NCBI GenBank assembly: GCA_049794535.1
Contig: JBARCX010000420.1
Location: forward strand, 1 to 18,417
From: JBARCX01 sp049794535
Lineage (GTDB): Bacteria > Pseudomonadota > Gammaproteobacteria > Xanthomonadales > Rhodanobacteraceae
Direction: 5' to 3'
Length of the DNA stretch: 18,417 bases
Shown here: piece after piece, positions 1 through 6,466 of the stretch
Numbering within the stretch: position 1 is the first letter of the stretch
Layout of the letters: every line of letters starts with the position of its first letter
The notes under the pieces: model-generated
Told to the model about the DNA's origin: nothing
What the model saw: only the letters and a program-made list of their open reading frames with translations
Databases searched by the model: none
Made by a program: the position numbers and the translations under genes

Positions 1-245
1 TACTTGAACATCGAAACAACCGATCCGACAGCGCGTTCGATGATGTAGAAGAACATCACCGTGCCCCACGTTCCGACGAACCACGAACAGGCTGTTGCAG
101 GATCAGGGGCAGAAAACGCGGTCTGCACCACCTGATACACCCCGTATTCGCTACCACTGACAAGCACGTAGCCCGTGCACTGATCAACCGTCTGGCCCGT
201 TGGGGTCAGAGTGCCGTCAGCATTTAAGGTCACGCACGTAGCCAT
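1..245 (-). CDS. Inovirus putative virion protein, 81 residues, touching the left edge
   Basis: The reading frame opens at an ATG (243-245) with AAGGA about ten bases upstream and stays open to the edge. After 81 codons the last two visible bases are TA, so a TAA or TAG stop just outside the window is likely. The N-terminal half is polar (begins MATCVTLNADGTL, with a further Cys at 23) and the C-terminal third is hydrophobic (around WFVGTWGTVMFFYIIERAVG) and ends in SMFK, which fits a membrane or coat-associated protein. It follows the phage replication genes and a hairpin terminator, the place where virion genes start in filamentous phages. I recognise the general look of a small conserved protein of xanthomonad inoviruses, but cannot say which capsid role it has. 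Confidence 0.65.
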   Translation of the reverse strand, partial: MATCVTLNADGTLTPTGQTVDQCTGYVLVSGSEYGVYQVVQTAFSAPDPATACSWFVGTWGTVMFFYIIERAVGSVVSMFK

Positions 246-264
246 GGCAGCAAATCCTTAAAAC

Positions 265-312
265 GCTTCCTGTTGACTCCGCTCGCTACACTCGCGGAGG
301 CGGCCAGGAAGC
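265..312 (-). terminator. Hairpin terminator between early and late inovirus genes
   Basis: Arms GCTTCCTG (265-272) and CAGGAAGC (305-312) are perfect 8-bp complements. Inside them CTCCGC and GCGGAG form a second stem. Read leftward, the hairpin is followed by GTTTT. It sits between the 37-codon gene and the 81-residue gene. Filamentous phages often place a terminator after the highly expressed small genes, so a partial stop of leftward transcription is the likely role. Confidence 0.6.
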
Positions 313-336
313 TTCACCAGATCAGAAATAAAAAGA

Positions 337-450
337 TCACATGGATGCCCGCTCATACAGCCATCTAAAGGCCCGCACAAAAAGACGACACAGATCAAGA
401 AAACCGAAGAACAGCGAGAGTGTGAACACTCCCGCGAGGAAGTAGCTCAT
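337..450 (-). CDS. Small inovirus membrane protein, 37 residues
   Basis: An ATG (448-450) preceded by AAGAGG opens a 37-codon frame ending in TGA (337-339). The product starts MSYFLAGVFTLSLFFGFLDL and continues with a basic, amphipathic tail (R22, R26, R29, R34). One hydrophobic segment followed by positive charge is the layout of small filamentous-phage virion proteins, in which the basic end faces the DNA. The ATG overlaps the stop of the upstream gene (ATGA), so translation is probably coupled. It could be the major coat protein or one of the pVII/pIX-like minor proteins; position just before the terminator slightly favours a highly expressed coat protein, but this is inference. Confidence 0.6.
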   Translation of the reverse strand: MSYFLAGVFTLSLFFGFLDLCRLFVRAFRWLYERASM

Positions 451-602
451 GGCGAGAACCTCTTACGCCGAAGGATTCTTATCTTGCGCATCCACACTCG
501 GCGGACCCAGTGAGATAACCAGATTCCTGCTACTGCGCCGACCATCAAGCCCGCCCACAGCGGCATGGCGACATAGACGAACTGATGGCCGAGACAGATC
601 AT
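447..602 (-). CDS. Small inovirus membrane protein, 51 residues
   Basis: This 51-codon frame starts at an ATG (600-602) that overlaps the stop of the ssDNA-binding protein gene (TAATG) and ends in a TGA that overlaps the next start (ATGA). Such double overlap is strong evidence that it is translated. The protein has one hydrophobic segment (residues about 10-30, including MPLWAGLMVGAVAGIWL) and a very basic C-terminus (WVRRVWMRKIRILRRKRFSP). Small proteins with a single membrane span and a basic tail are usual at this place in inovirus genomes. I cannot assign it to a specific virion protein. Confidence 0.6.
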   Translation of the reverse strand: MICLGHQFVYVAMPLWAGLMVGAVAGIWLSHWVRRVWMRKIRILRRKRFSP

Positions 603-880
603 TACGCCGCGCGTGAAGCTGCTTTGACCGGCACCAACTCGTAGCCGATTCGCAGGTTGCCCTTCTGATCGATGTACGCCGGCTTGGGTGCCACTTCGTA
701 CTCACCTTCAGGAAGGGGCTTCTCACCGCGACTCGGCGAGTACATGCGATCGAACTGCTGGAACATGCTCGGGCCAGTCTTCAAGCCGCAGACCTGGAAG
801 CCGTAGGTTGCGGAGGGGTCTTTCTTACCGTTGACCACGCGGACGTTGTTGGTGGCCGTAATGATGGCGTTCTGTGACAT
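602..880 (-). CDS. Inovirus ssDNA-binding protein (gpV-like), 92 residues
   Basis: This gene directly follows the Rep gene, with 36 bases between them, and has AGGAGA seven bases before its ATG. The protein starts MSQNAIITATNNVRVVNGKK, is short, and is rich in beta-prone and charged residues with no membrane segment, as expected for the helix-destabilising protein that coats the phage single strand and switches replication from double- to single-stranded DNA. The assignment rests on size, position after rep and a general resemblance to xanthomonad phage proteins; I see no catalytic motif to confirm it. Its stop overlaps the start of the next small gene, so the two are probably translated together. 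Confidence 0.7.
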   Translation of the reverse strand: MSQNAIITATNNVRVVNGKKDPSATYGFQVCGLKTGPSMFQQFDRMYSPSRGEKPLPEGEYEVAPKPAYIDQKGNLRIGYELVPVKAASRAA

Positions 881-916
881 GAGTTCGTCTCCTAGGACGT
901 TTAGATGGCTAAATGA

Positions 917-1966
917 TTACGCGAGAAATGGCCTGAACTCCGGTGTTAGCACCGGCGCGAGGACAGCGGCTCCCATGGAATTTCCATCGACCCAAGCTGG
1001 GAAACCTTCGCGCTTGAGCAATGCATAAACCGCCGTAGTGAAATCGGCGGGTGTAGTGAAGACAGAAGCGATAGCGTTAACGACGCGACCGCATTGACGC
1101 TTGGCATGGCGAAGCGATGACGTCATGCACGCCGCAGCTTTCGCCGTGGCTGTCTGCATGCGTGTGCTTAGTTCGGTGATCCAGCTAAGAGGTGGATAGT
1201 GACCGGTGATATAGGCCCACGGCTGCTCAAGAATGTCGTAAGGAATCTCGCGGTACTTGGACCCGAAACGCGCCTCGAAACGCACCCAAAGACTTTCGGG
1301 ATCGCCTAGCTGCTTGCCCTTTTCATAGGCGCAAAGCTGCTGGTTGCCGGTGTTTTTGCCGATATAGCTCGTCTGGCCGGAACCGTCTGAATAGCCGGCG
1401 TAACCGATGGCCGGTGGACGTCCGCGACTGGTGAACTTGCCTTCGGTGTGCCAGCGCTCGACGTCGTCCAGGGTGTAGCGCCCTTCCCTGTCGTCATGTG
1501 CGCAATCGACGCGGGATAGCTTGGCTTTCCAGCCTTCGAGAACAGTACGCATTTGTGCCCACGCCGTGACGTGGGCACATCCCTCGCCCGTAAGTTCTAC
1601 ACAGAAGGTGCCGCGCTGACTCTCGCCGCCAAGTGCGACGAAACCACAGACCTTGCCGGCTGGATTGAGGATGCGGCAGTGATTGGCGTAGAAGTTGCGA
1701 AAGCCGCGAACTTCGCGATCAATGATTAAGCCGCTGTCCGGTGCTATCGCGTGCAGTGCCATGCGGCAGAGGAGCTCAATGCTGGTCTCACAGCCTTTGG
1801 CGGCTTCGGCGCGGACACGGGTGCCGAATTCGCCTTGTTGTAGGACCGAGAGCGCAGCGCTGAAAGTCAGAAAGTCCACAATAGCCAGAGCCGCTTCGTT
1901 CGACGGAGCAGCCTGCTGATCGGTTGAGGACTTTAGTCCCCTGTTAGCTGAGGGGACTTCACGCAC
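917..1966 (-). CDS. Inovirus replication initiation protein (Rep_trans-like nicking enzyme)
   Basis: The product (349 residues from the chosen start) looks like the Rep_trans family used by filamentous phages and some rolling-circle plasmids to nick the plus origin. Supporting stretches are LAIVDFLTFS near the start, GTFCVELTGEGC, LSRVDCAHDD (a conserved Asp/His patch) and YIGKN followed by CAYEKGKQLGD, where the Tyr in AYEKG is a candidate for the covalent DNA link. Two in-frame GTG codons could be starts. The one at 1964-1966 has GAGG seven bases upstream and overlaps the previous stop by eight bases; the one at 1976-1978 has no clear ribosome site. The first 30 bases of the gene also encode a perfect hairpin. 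It would act in the cytoplasm on the phage replicative form. Confidence 0.85.
   Translation of the reverse strand: MREVPSANRGLKSSTDQQAAPSNEAALAIVDFLTFSAALSVLQQGEFGTRVRAEAAKGCETSIELLCRMALHAIAPDSGLIIDREVRGFRNFYANHCRILNPAGKVCGFVALGGESQRGTFCVELTGEGCAHVTAWAQMRTVLEGWKAKLSRVDCAHDDREGRYTLDDVERWHTEGKFTSRGRPPAIGYAGYSDGSGQTSYIGKNTGNQQLCAYEKGKQLGDPESLWVRFEARFGSKYREIPYDILEQPWAYITGHYPPLSWITELSTRMQTATAKAAACMTSSLRHAKRQCGRVVNAIASVFTTPADFTTAVYALLKREGFPAWVDGNSMGAAVLAPVLTPEFRPFLA
1935..1958. repeat. Perfect 8-bp inverted repeat at the start of rep
   Basis: AGTCCCCT (1935-1942) and AGGGGACT (1951-1958) are exact complements separated by GTTAGCTG. The hairpin lies directly after the stop codon of the upstream 83-codon gene and inside the first codons of rep. 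It could damp Rep translation, act as a Rep or ssDNA-binding-protein target, or attenuate read-through from the early genes. Confidence 0.6.
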
Positions 1967-2210
1967 GGCGCACCTCACGAGCCAGATCGACGAAGGGTGC
2001 GTTCATTGCCGCTTCCTGCTGGCACCACACGCGAACGGCTTCACGGGCTGCGCGCACCTTCTGTGCGGTCCATGCGTCAAGACCCGGATACACGCTGTCC
2101 GGGTCAATGCGGCCGTTCTGGAGACCTTCGGGAATGAGCGGAAACGAGTGCAGACCCATGTCGGTGCGGGCCGGGCCGAAATTGATCGGCGGGTGCGGAG
2201 CGCGGCTCAT
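1959..2210 (-). CDS. Inovirus early protein of unknown function, 83 residues
   Basis: I take the ATG at 2208-2210 as the start because it overlaps the upstream stop in an ATGA; a second in-frame ATG lies five codons earlier (2223-2225) but inside the neighbouring gene. The product starts MSRAPHPPINFGPARTDMGL, is soluble, and has a middle stretch (RIDPDSVYPGLDAWTAQKVRA) that could form a helix pair. It ends eight bases into rep. I do not recognise a domain. Its place between early ORFs and rep suggests a phage-encoded accessory to replication or its control, but nothing in the sequence shows this. Confidence 0.6.
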   Translation of the reverse strand: MSRAPHPPINFGPARTDMGLHSFPLIPEGLQNGRIDPDSVYPGLDAWTAQKVRAAREAVRVWCQQEAAMNAPFVDLAREVRRA

Positions 2211-2386
2211 GCGTAAGCAGCCCACTCAAACGCGCTGCGTGACCAGCGTTCAGCGCTGTCAGCCCACTCCGCCGCCTCAAGGAATTCACCGGCAGCGAGA
2301 CAACTAACTTCCATCTGCATGGCCGACTCGCAAAGCAAGCCGCAGGCCTGAACACGTTGCATCGCCAAAACAGGTTCGCAGAGCAT
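2207..2386 (-). CDS. Inovirus small early protein, 59 residues
   Basis: The frame begins at ATG 2384-2386, with AGGGTG six bases upstream, and ends in TGA 2207-2209, overlapping the next start. The protein begins MLCEPVLAMQRVQACGLLCE and contains several Cys residues (3, 15, 19 and 29) and an acidic, helix-prone C-terminal half (AAGEFLEAAEWADSAERW). Two GTG codons just upstream (2390-2395) are alternative starts. No family is recognised. Its support comes from the overlap pattern with both neighbours and from lying in the same compact leftward operon. Confidence 0.5.
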   Translation of the reverse strand: MLCEPVLAMQRVQACGLLCESAMQMEVSCLAAGEFLEAAEWADSAERWSRSAFEWAAYA

Positions 2387-2388
2387 GC

Positions 2389-2505
2389 TCACCACCCTGC
2401 CCGCTCAATCGAGCGCTGACGGCTAACGACTCGGCTGAGTCGGATCGCAAGCACCGGAAGCCACACGGCGGCGAGAGCGAACGGGACGACGGTTAGCGCG
2501 TGCAT
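2389..2505 (-). CDS. First gene of the leftward phage operon: 38-residue membrane peptide
   Basis: An ATG (2503-2505) lies eight bases after AAGGGG, a very good ribosome site, and opens a 38-codon frame ending in TGA (2389-2391), three bases before the next ATG. The product starts MHALTVVPFALAAVWLPVLA, a single hydrophobic span, and continues with a basic tail (RLSRVVSRQRSIERAGW). It is the first ORF downstream of the predicted leftward promoter. Its role is unknown. A one-span basic peptide could be a virion or assembly protein, or simply a leader ORF feeding ribosomes into the operon. Confidence 0.55.
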   Translation of the reverse strand: MHALTVVPFALAAVWLPVLAIRLSRVVSRQRSIERAGW

Positions 2506-2520
2506 GAATGGCCCCTTTAT

Positions 2521-2537
2521 GTTTGCGGCCTGCAAAC
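2521..2537. promoter_or_regulatory. Palindromic operator candidate in the phage control region
   Basis: GTTTGC (2521-2526) and GCAAAC (2532-2537) form a perfect 6-bp inverted repeat around GGCCT. It lies downstream of the predicted leftward start point and just before the ribosome site of the first early gene, where a repressor would block the operon. The divergent regulator encoded at 2590 is the natural candidate to bind it. Confidence 0.45.
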
Positions 2538-2547
2538 AACGGGCGTA

Positions 2548-2577
2548 TGTATACTCCCCGCGAACATCCCGTGTCCA
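2548..2577 (-). promoter_or_regulatory. Leftward early-operon promoter, overlapping a rightward -10
   Basis: On the minus strand TGGACA (2572-2577) and TATACA (2548-2553) are separated by 18 bases, a good sigma70 match. On the plus strand TATACT (2550-2555) matches a -10 for the regulator gene 35 bases ahead of its ATG, although no good -35 is visible. The two -10 boxes share bases, so the two promoters would compete. The 9-bp sequence CGCGAACAT occurs twice nearby (2559-2567 and 2583-2591, 24 bases apart) and could be a second operator. Confidence 0.5.
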
Positions 2578-2589
2578 CAGGTCGCGAAC

Positions 2590-2970
2590 ATGAATTACAC
2601 AAATAAATTGCTTGACATGTACCGTAGTTCGTGCTCACTAACCACGGACATGGCCGCCGCTGAGTCACTAGGGCTAGGCCGATCAGCAGTAAGCGCATGG
2701 CGGCACGGCAACAGACACGCGGAAGCAGACGCGGTAGAAAAGATGTGCAAAGCAACAGGGGAGCCAGTTGCAAAATGGCTGCACTTAATCGAAGCCGAGC
2801 GCGCAAGAACCCCCGCCGCAGCTAAGGTGTGGCTTCGACTTGCCCAAGTTGCAGCAGCAATCGTTGCAGGGTTCCTGACCTTACGACACGGCATGGACTC
2901 GCACGCAATAGGCGCTTTTTTGTTCGCGCCTTCTATACATTATGCGCAATTGAAGATGTTGCTTACCTGA
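2590..2970 (+). CDS. Inovirus regulator with N-terminal helix-turn-helix and C-terminal membrane segment
   Basis: The 126-residue product begins MNYTNKLLDMYRSSC and has a Cro/YdaS-like helix-turn-helix around residues 15-45 (DMAAAESLGLGRSAVSAWRHG), then a helical linker and a hydrophobic segment near residues 81-97 (VWLRLAQVAAAIVAGFL). This layout is common in regulators at the edge of xanthomonad filamentous prophages. It is divergent from the replication operon, with operator-like repeats between them, so it most likely controls lysogeny or copy number. No clear ribosome site precedes the ATG, so the message may be leaderless or weakly translated; the frame is open 90 bases further upstream, but that extension crosses the promoter. 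Its last nine residues lie beyond the predicted XerC crossover point. Confidence 0.7.
   Translation: MNYTNKLLDMYRSSCSLTTDMAAAESLGLGRSAVSAWRHGNRHAEADAVEKMCKATGEPVAKWLHLIEAERARTPAAAKVWLRLAQVAAAIVAGFLTLRHGMDSHAIGAFLFAPSIHYAQLKMLLT
2923..2950. other. dif-like attachment site, probable right junction of the inovirus prophage
   Basis: TATACA (2934-2939) followed by TTATGCGCAAT (2940-2950) matches the central region and XerC arm of bacterial dif (in E. coli, read in this direction, TATACA then TTATGCGCACC). The other arm (2923-2933, TTCGCGCCTTC) does not resemble the XerD arm. One good XerC arm and one divergent arm is what XerCD-using filamentous phages leave at a prophage end. Phage-type genes lie to the left and metabolic genes to the right. 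Confidence 0.6.
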
Positions 2971-2997
2971 GTGCCGTCACTGGCAAAGCCATCGCAA

Positions 2998-3984
2998 TCA
3001 ACACTTCCATTCCTCGGTGTAGGCAAAGCGCGTGGGCCGTAGCGACATGTACTGCACGACGCGTGGTCGTTGTGAATGGTTCGGACTGCTGCCATGCGGC
3101 AGCAAGTGATGCCAGATGATCATGTCGCCGCGCTTTGCAGCAACTGGCTTCATCGTCAAGGTGCGCCGCGCATAATCATGCACATTCACGCCTGCGGGAA
3201 TGCCTTTCAGCCAGTGCTTCAGCGTGCGATGAAGGCCCGGCACGCAACTGAATGCCCCCTGGTCCTCAGCAATGTCAGCGAGATACAGGATGCCCTGCAA
3301 TTCAAAGCAATGCGGCTCGGCGAGCGTGGCGTCCCAGTGCAAATGCGGTCCGGGAAACGGCCAGTTTTTGCGCTCCGGCGGATTAAATCCACCTTGGTCG
3401 ATGGTTACCCAAAGATCTTCGCGTCCCCACAGTTGTGCATGGGCCTTATGAATACGTGGCGCGCAACGATTGGCTACCAGCGCCGGATGCCGAAGTAGCG
3501 GCACCCAGATGGAATGGCCCAGCGATTCGCGATACCAGGACTCTGGGTTGTCGTAGTCCATCCCTAGATAATTGTAGATGGCCATCTCTGCGTTTTCCGC
3601 CGCTTCCGGGCTGATCGCGTTGCGCAGGATGACGTAGCCATGCTCGTGCCAGTGTGCAAGGTCGTCGGCGTTCAGGCCTTCGACGTGGTCGAGATTGCCG
3701 ACTTCGGCACCGACGGTCTTGCCTGCCAGTGCATGCCGCAAGCGATTCAGCGAGGCTTCTTTCAGTTCGCCGCCATTGCACTCCCATACCCAGGCTTCGA
3801 ATTGCGCATAACTCGGCTGCTGGTGGTGCAAATAACGCAGGGTTTCCAGCACATTAATACGCAAGCCAGCCAGCAACGTCTTCACGACATCTTGCGGTAA
3901 CGGCGCAGCAGATCCTGGCGCGCACGCGCTAGCCCAATAAGTATGCAATTCATCGATACCAAGACTTGTCGCCGCCTCGACCAT
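2998..3984 (-). CDS. Phytanoyl-CoA dioxygenase (PhyH) family Fe(II)/2-oxoglutarate oxygenase
   Basis: The start is the ATG at 3982-3984, with GAGGAG upstream; an earlier in-frame GTG (3994-3996) overlaps that ribosome site. The 328-residue protein shows the family's metal triad: H216 and D218 in PHLHWDATL and H297 in LPHGSSPN, plus R308 in RPRVVQY for binding 2-oxoglutarate. YLADIAEDQGAFSCVPGLH is the usual PhyH core between them. It is cytoplasmic and should hydroxylate, or otherwise oxidise, a small substrate with release of CO2 and succinate. The first 100 residues are an extra helical region with no clear match, possibly for substrate or partner binding. It points the same way as the oxidase and decarboxylase genes upstream but lies beyond a terminator, so it probably has its own promoter. 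The substrate is unknown. Confidence 0.8.
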   Translation of the reverse strand: MVEAATSLGIDELHTYWASACAPGSAAPLPQDVVKTLLAGLRINVLETLRYLHHQQPSYAQFEAWVWECNGGELKEASLNRLRHALAGKTVGAEVGNLDHVEGLNADDLAHWHEHGYVILRNAISPEAAENAEMAIYNYLGMDYDNPESWYRESLGHSIWVPLLRHPALVANRCAPRIHKAHAQLWGREDLWVTIDQGGFNPPERKNWPFPGPHLHWDATLAEPHCFELQGILYLADIAEDQGAFSCVPGLHRTLKHWLKGIPAGVNVHDYARRTLTMKPVAAKRGDMIIWHHLLPHGSSPNHSQRPRVVQYMSLRPTRFAYTEEWKC

Positions 3985-4332
3985 CGTGCTCCTCACTACG
4001 TCAAAATTTCCCCAGCCCCGGCGTCTCGGCGACGCTACACGGAATCATGAGGCGTTTCGCGTCTACACGGAAGACTGACCTGGAAGCATTGCTGATGAGT
4101 GAGGTAGAGGCGACGTCACTCTTTTGAACGGAAGCGGCAGATGACGAGCCATGTTGAGCATCGCGGGCCCAGCCTTCCCTACCCGCGATAGGCCCATTAA
4201 ATCACCCTCCCCTGGCGTTTGGAGTGGCACGTGGCTTACACGCTCACCGAAGTTTCCGTTGATGTTGAGGTAGCTCACTAAACGATGCGTAAAAACGGGA
4301 CCAACTCAATCTGGCCCCGTTTCCGATGCTCG
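3985..4332. other. Spacer between dioxygenase and oxidase genes with a strong hairpin and a relic-like ORF
   Basis: This 348-base stretch holds the oxidase terminator (4293-4322) and a perfect hairpin, ATCGCGGG (4160-4167) with CCCGCGAT (4182-4189) around a 14-base loop. CTACACGGAA is repeated directly at 4035-4044 and 4063-4072. A leftward 71-codon frame (4063-4278, GTG start, no ribosome site) encodes a peptide including VPLQTPGEGDLMGLSRVGKA. It does not look random but I cannot place it; it may be a remnant of a mobile element or a structured leader of the dioxygenase gene. No clear promoter was found. Confidence 0.4.
4293..4322 (-). terminator. Rho-independent terminator after the flavin oxidase gene
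   Basis: On the minus strand AAACGGGGCC pairs with GGTCCCGTTT (one G-U pair) around a 10-base loop, and the stem runs straight into TTTTT. It begins ten bases after the oxidase stop codon. It would end the decarboxylase-oxidase transcript and separate it from the dioxygenase gene. Confidence 0.8.
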
Positions 4333-6435
4333 TTAAATGGCCTGCTCCTCTGGATCCTTCAACGGTCCAGCTCTCCGAAGCAACTTCTCCAGCTCTTCAC
4401 TGGTGGCATCGGTCGATCCTTCCGGACAGATAAACGGATACTCCCGATTGTCGATAATCGGCTCGATGCCGAAGAAATCGTTGAGTACCGATTCCGACGT
4501 GCAGTAGGCACCCTCCACCCAGGCCTGGTCGTTCGAATAAGCTTCGCCGACGATGAATATCTCGGCGTCGGCACCCTCGATCAGTTGCGAGGGCTTACGG
4601 ATTTTTCGCTGTACGTCACCGACGTCGAAATGCGGTGCCCATTCGTGATATCCGGCGTTGAACGGGGGCAGCGACCAATCCATGTAAGCGGCCTGTAGCG
4701 GATCGGGTACGGCGCTGAAATCGGTGTTCGGGCCGAAATGGAGTTCGGCCAGCATCTTGCGCAGCATTTTCACCATGCGCTTCGGTACTTGGCGCGGGCC
4801 TTCCAGGGGCTGGGTATCCTGTGAAATCGGTATCTCACGCTGATGCTTGGGGCCCAGTTCCAGTTCCTGCCAGAACGCAGTGTTGTCCTCGTCGTCGTAG
4901 CTGGCCAGGATGCCGTAGATGGGTTTCTTCTTCGGTGCGGTCGCGTTGTTGCCGAAATACACCACCATGCGAATGGGCGAGTTGGTGACGCTCGGGCCGA
5001 TGGTGTTGTTGCGCGAAAGGGTGGTCAGCTGTTTGGTCTGCGCTATGGTCAGCGCTTGTTCGGTGATGTTCTCAATCGCCCCTACGATATCCGTCACGGA
5101 GGCGTAAGGCACATCGATCAACGCCTGCATCGCCTTTAGCGCAGCCGCTGGGAATTTTTGCGCGCGGAGCTTGGCGATCGTGTCGGGCGTGATCGTATAG
5201 CCAACGATCTGCGCGGGATAAGGTGCCGGGCTTTCGATGTCGGGAGCCCACCACGGTTGGTCGAAGAACATGCCCACTTTGTACGACGGCTGCATGATCG
5301 TCGATTCCAGGTACAGGTTCACCTTCTCATGGTTGAGTACGTCCACCTCTCCGCGCGCCGGCAGGCGAAATCGCGTCGCTTGTGCCACAAGATCGATCGC
5401 GGCACGGGGCATAGCCATCCATGCTGCATCGGCCTCACGCGAGCCAGCGGCGATATTGGGGTTGTCGCGATGCGCAAAAGTAAATGTGGCCTTGCCCGAT
5501 TTCCCCAGAATCGAATGCAGGCGTGTGTCGGGGTGATAACGGAATTCGACGCCCTTGGCCTTGGCAAGCTTCGCGATCTCTTCGAACAAGGCGTTGAACA
5601 TCCCCGAGTAGCCGATCGACAGCGTGCGGTACTGACTACCCGGCGTGAACTCGTTATTGATGTTGAACGACACGCCGGCATGCGTGTTGATGACGTTGGA
5701 GCTGTAGCCGTTGCCGTCGGCTGCGTAATCGTAGCCCTCCGCGCCCAACTGATCGTAGAGCAGGTTCCAATAGCCAATGTCCTTGAGATAGTCGCCTTGT
5801 TGGAAGATGCTCGATTCCGGCAATTGCGCGGTAATCCTTCCGTTCTGATAGAAGCGGCACCAATCGCGGCGAGTGAACTCCGCCCACGGTTTGGTCGTCG
5901 CCAGGTCTTGCACCGTGGTGAAGCCCTGATCGGGCGTGGTGGCAGCGCCGAAGTTGTTTACCGTGTACGGCGCAGGCGTGTTCGATCCGATGGCATCCAG
6001 ATAGAAGTTCCGCGAGCGCAGATAGAACAGTTGGTTATTGGTGACGTTGAACGGTACCGAATACTTGTTCAGACCCAGCTTCGAAATCACTGCGCTGACC
6101 ACACGATGGCCCGGCGCCAGGCCATTGTTCGGATCTGGAAATGCTTTGCTCGGCGCGCTATCCCAGTAGGAATAACGCATGCCGCCAAGTTCGACGTACG
6201 AATCGGTCTTGTCGTTGTTGTAGTGCCAGGTACAGACGCGGGCACCCGCCGAGCGGGTACCCGGATGACGTTTGGAGAAGTCGTAGCGACCCCAGTCATA
6301 CAGCTCCAGAACGTCGCCCTTCTTCAGTTGTTTCGATGCGAATTTGGTTTTCTTGCATTGACCTTCCAGTAATCGCCACGCGGTATACAGGCCGGCCCCA
6401 CCGGCACCAAAGATCGAATAGGTTTTCTGTGTCAT
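4333..6435 (-). CDS. FAD-dependent amine oxidase, probable L-amino-acid oxidase
   Basis: The ATG at 6433-6435 is chosen because GAGGGG lies seven bases before it and the FAD fold begins at once; the frame is open 29 codons upstream into the previous gene. The 700-residue protein has the dinucleotide-binding loop FGAGGAGLYTAWRLL (residues 9-23), the flavin amine oxidase motif VELGGMRY (81-88), and a C-terminal FIVGEAYSNDQAWVEGAY that matches the second FAD-contact region of L-amino-acid oxidases. Such enzymes turn an amino acid or amine into the keto acid or aldehyde with ammonia and hydrogen peroxide. No signal peptide is visible, so it is cytoplasmic. It is longer than typical monoamine oxidases (about 450-550), so it probably has large substrate-domain insertions. 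It follows the decarboxylase by 31 bases, almost certainly in one operon. Substrate is not readable from sequence. Confidence 0.8.
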   Translation of the reverse strand: MTQKTYSIFGAGGAGLYTAWRLLEGQCKKTKFASKQLKKGDVLELYDWGRYDFSKRHPGTRSAGARVCTWHYNNDKTDSYVELGGMRYSYWDSAPSKAFPDPNNGLAPGHRVVSAVISKLGLNKYSVPFNVTNNQLFYLRSRNFYLDAIGSNTPAPYTVNNFGAATTPDQGFTTVQDLATTKPWAEFTRRDWCRFYQNGRITAQLPESSIFQQGDYLKDIGYWNLLYDQLGAEGYDYAADGNGYSSNVINTHAGVSFNINNEFTPGSQYRTLSIGYSGMFNALFEEIAKLAKAKGVEFRYHPDTRLHSILGKSGKATFTFAHRDNPNIAAGSREADAAWMAMPRAAIDLVAQATRFRLPARGEVDVLNHEKVNLYLESTIMQPSYKVGMFFDQPWWAPDIESPAPYPAQIVGYTITPDTIAKLRAQKFPAAALKAMQALIDVPYASVTDIVGAIENITEQALTIAQTKQLTTLSRNNTIGPSVTNSPIRMVVYFGNNATAPKKKPIYGILASYDDEDNTAFWQELELGPKHQREIPISQDTQPLEGPRQVPKRMVKMLRKMLAELHFGPNTDFSAVPDPLQAAYMDWSLPPFNAGYHEWAPHFDVGDVQRKIRKPSQLIEGADAEIFIVGEAYSNDQAWVEGAYCTSESVLNDFFGIEPIIDNREYPFICPEGSTDATSEELEKLLRRAGPLKDPEEQAI

Positions 6436-6466
6436 GGTCGAACCCCTCGAAATAGGAATGAGCGCG

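Noticed and set aside
2423..2806. A 127-codon minus-strand frame beneath the phage regulator.
   Set aside because: It overlaps the helix-turn-helix gene and the promoter region, has no ribosome site, and its Leu/Arg/Cys-rich translation looks random.
5158..6372. A 404-codon open frame on the plus strand.
   Set aside because: It is antisense to the flavin oxidase gene and arises from codon bias; its Arg/Val/His-rich translation matches no family.
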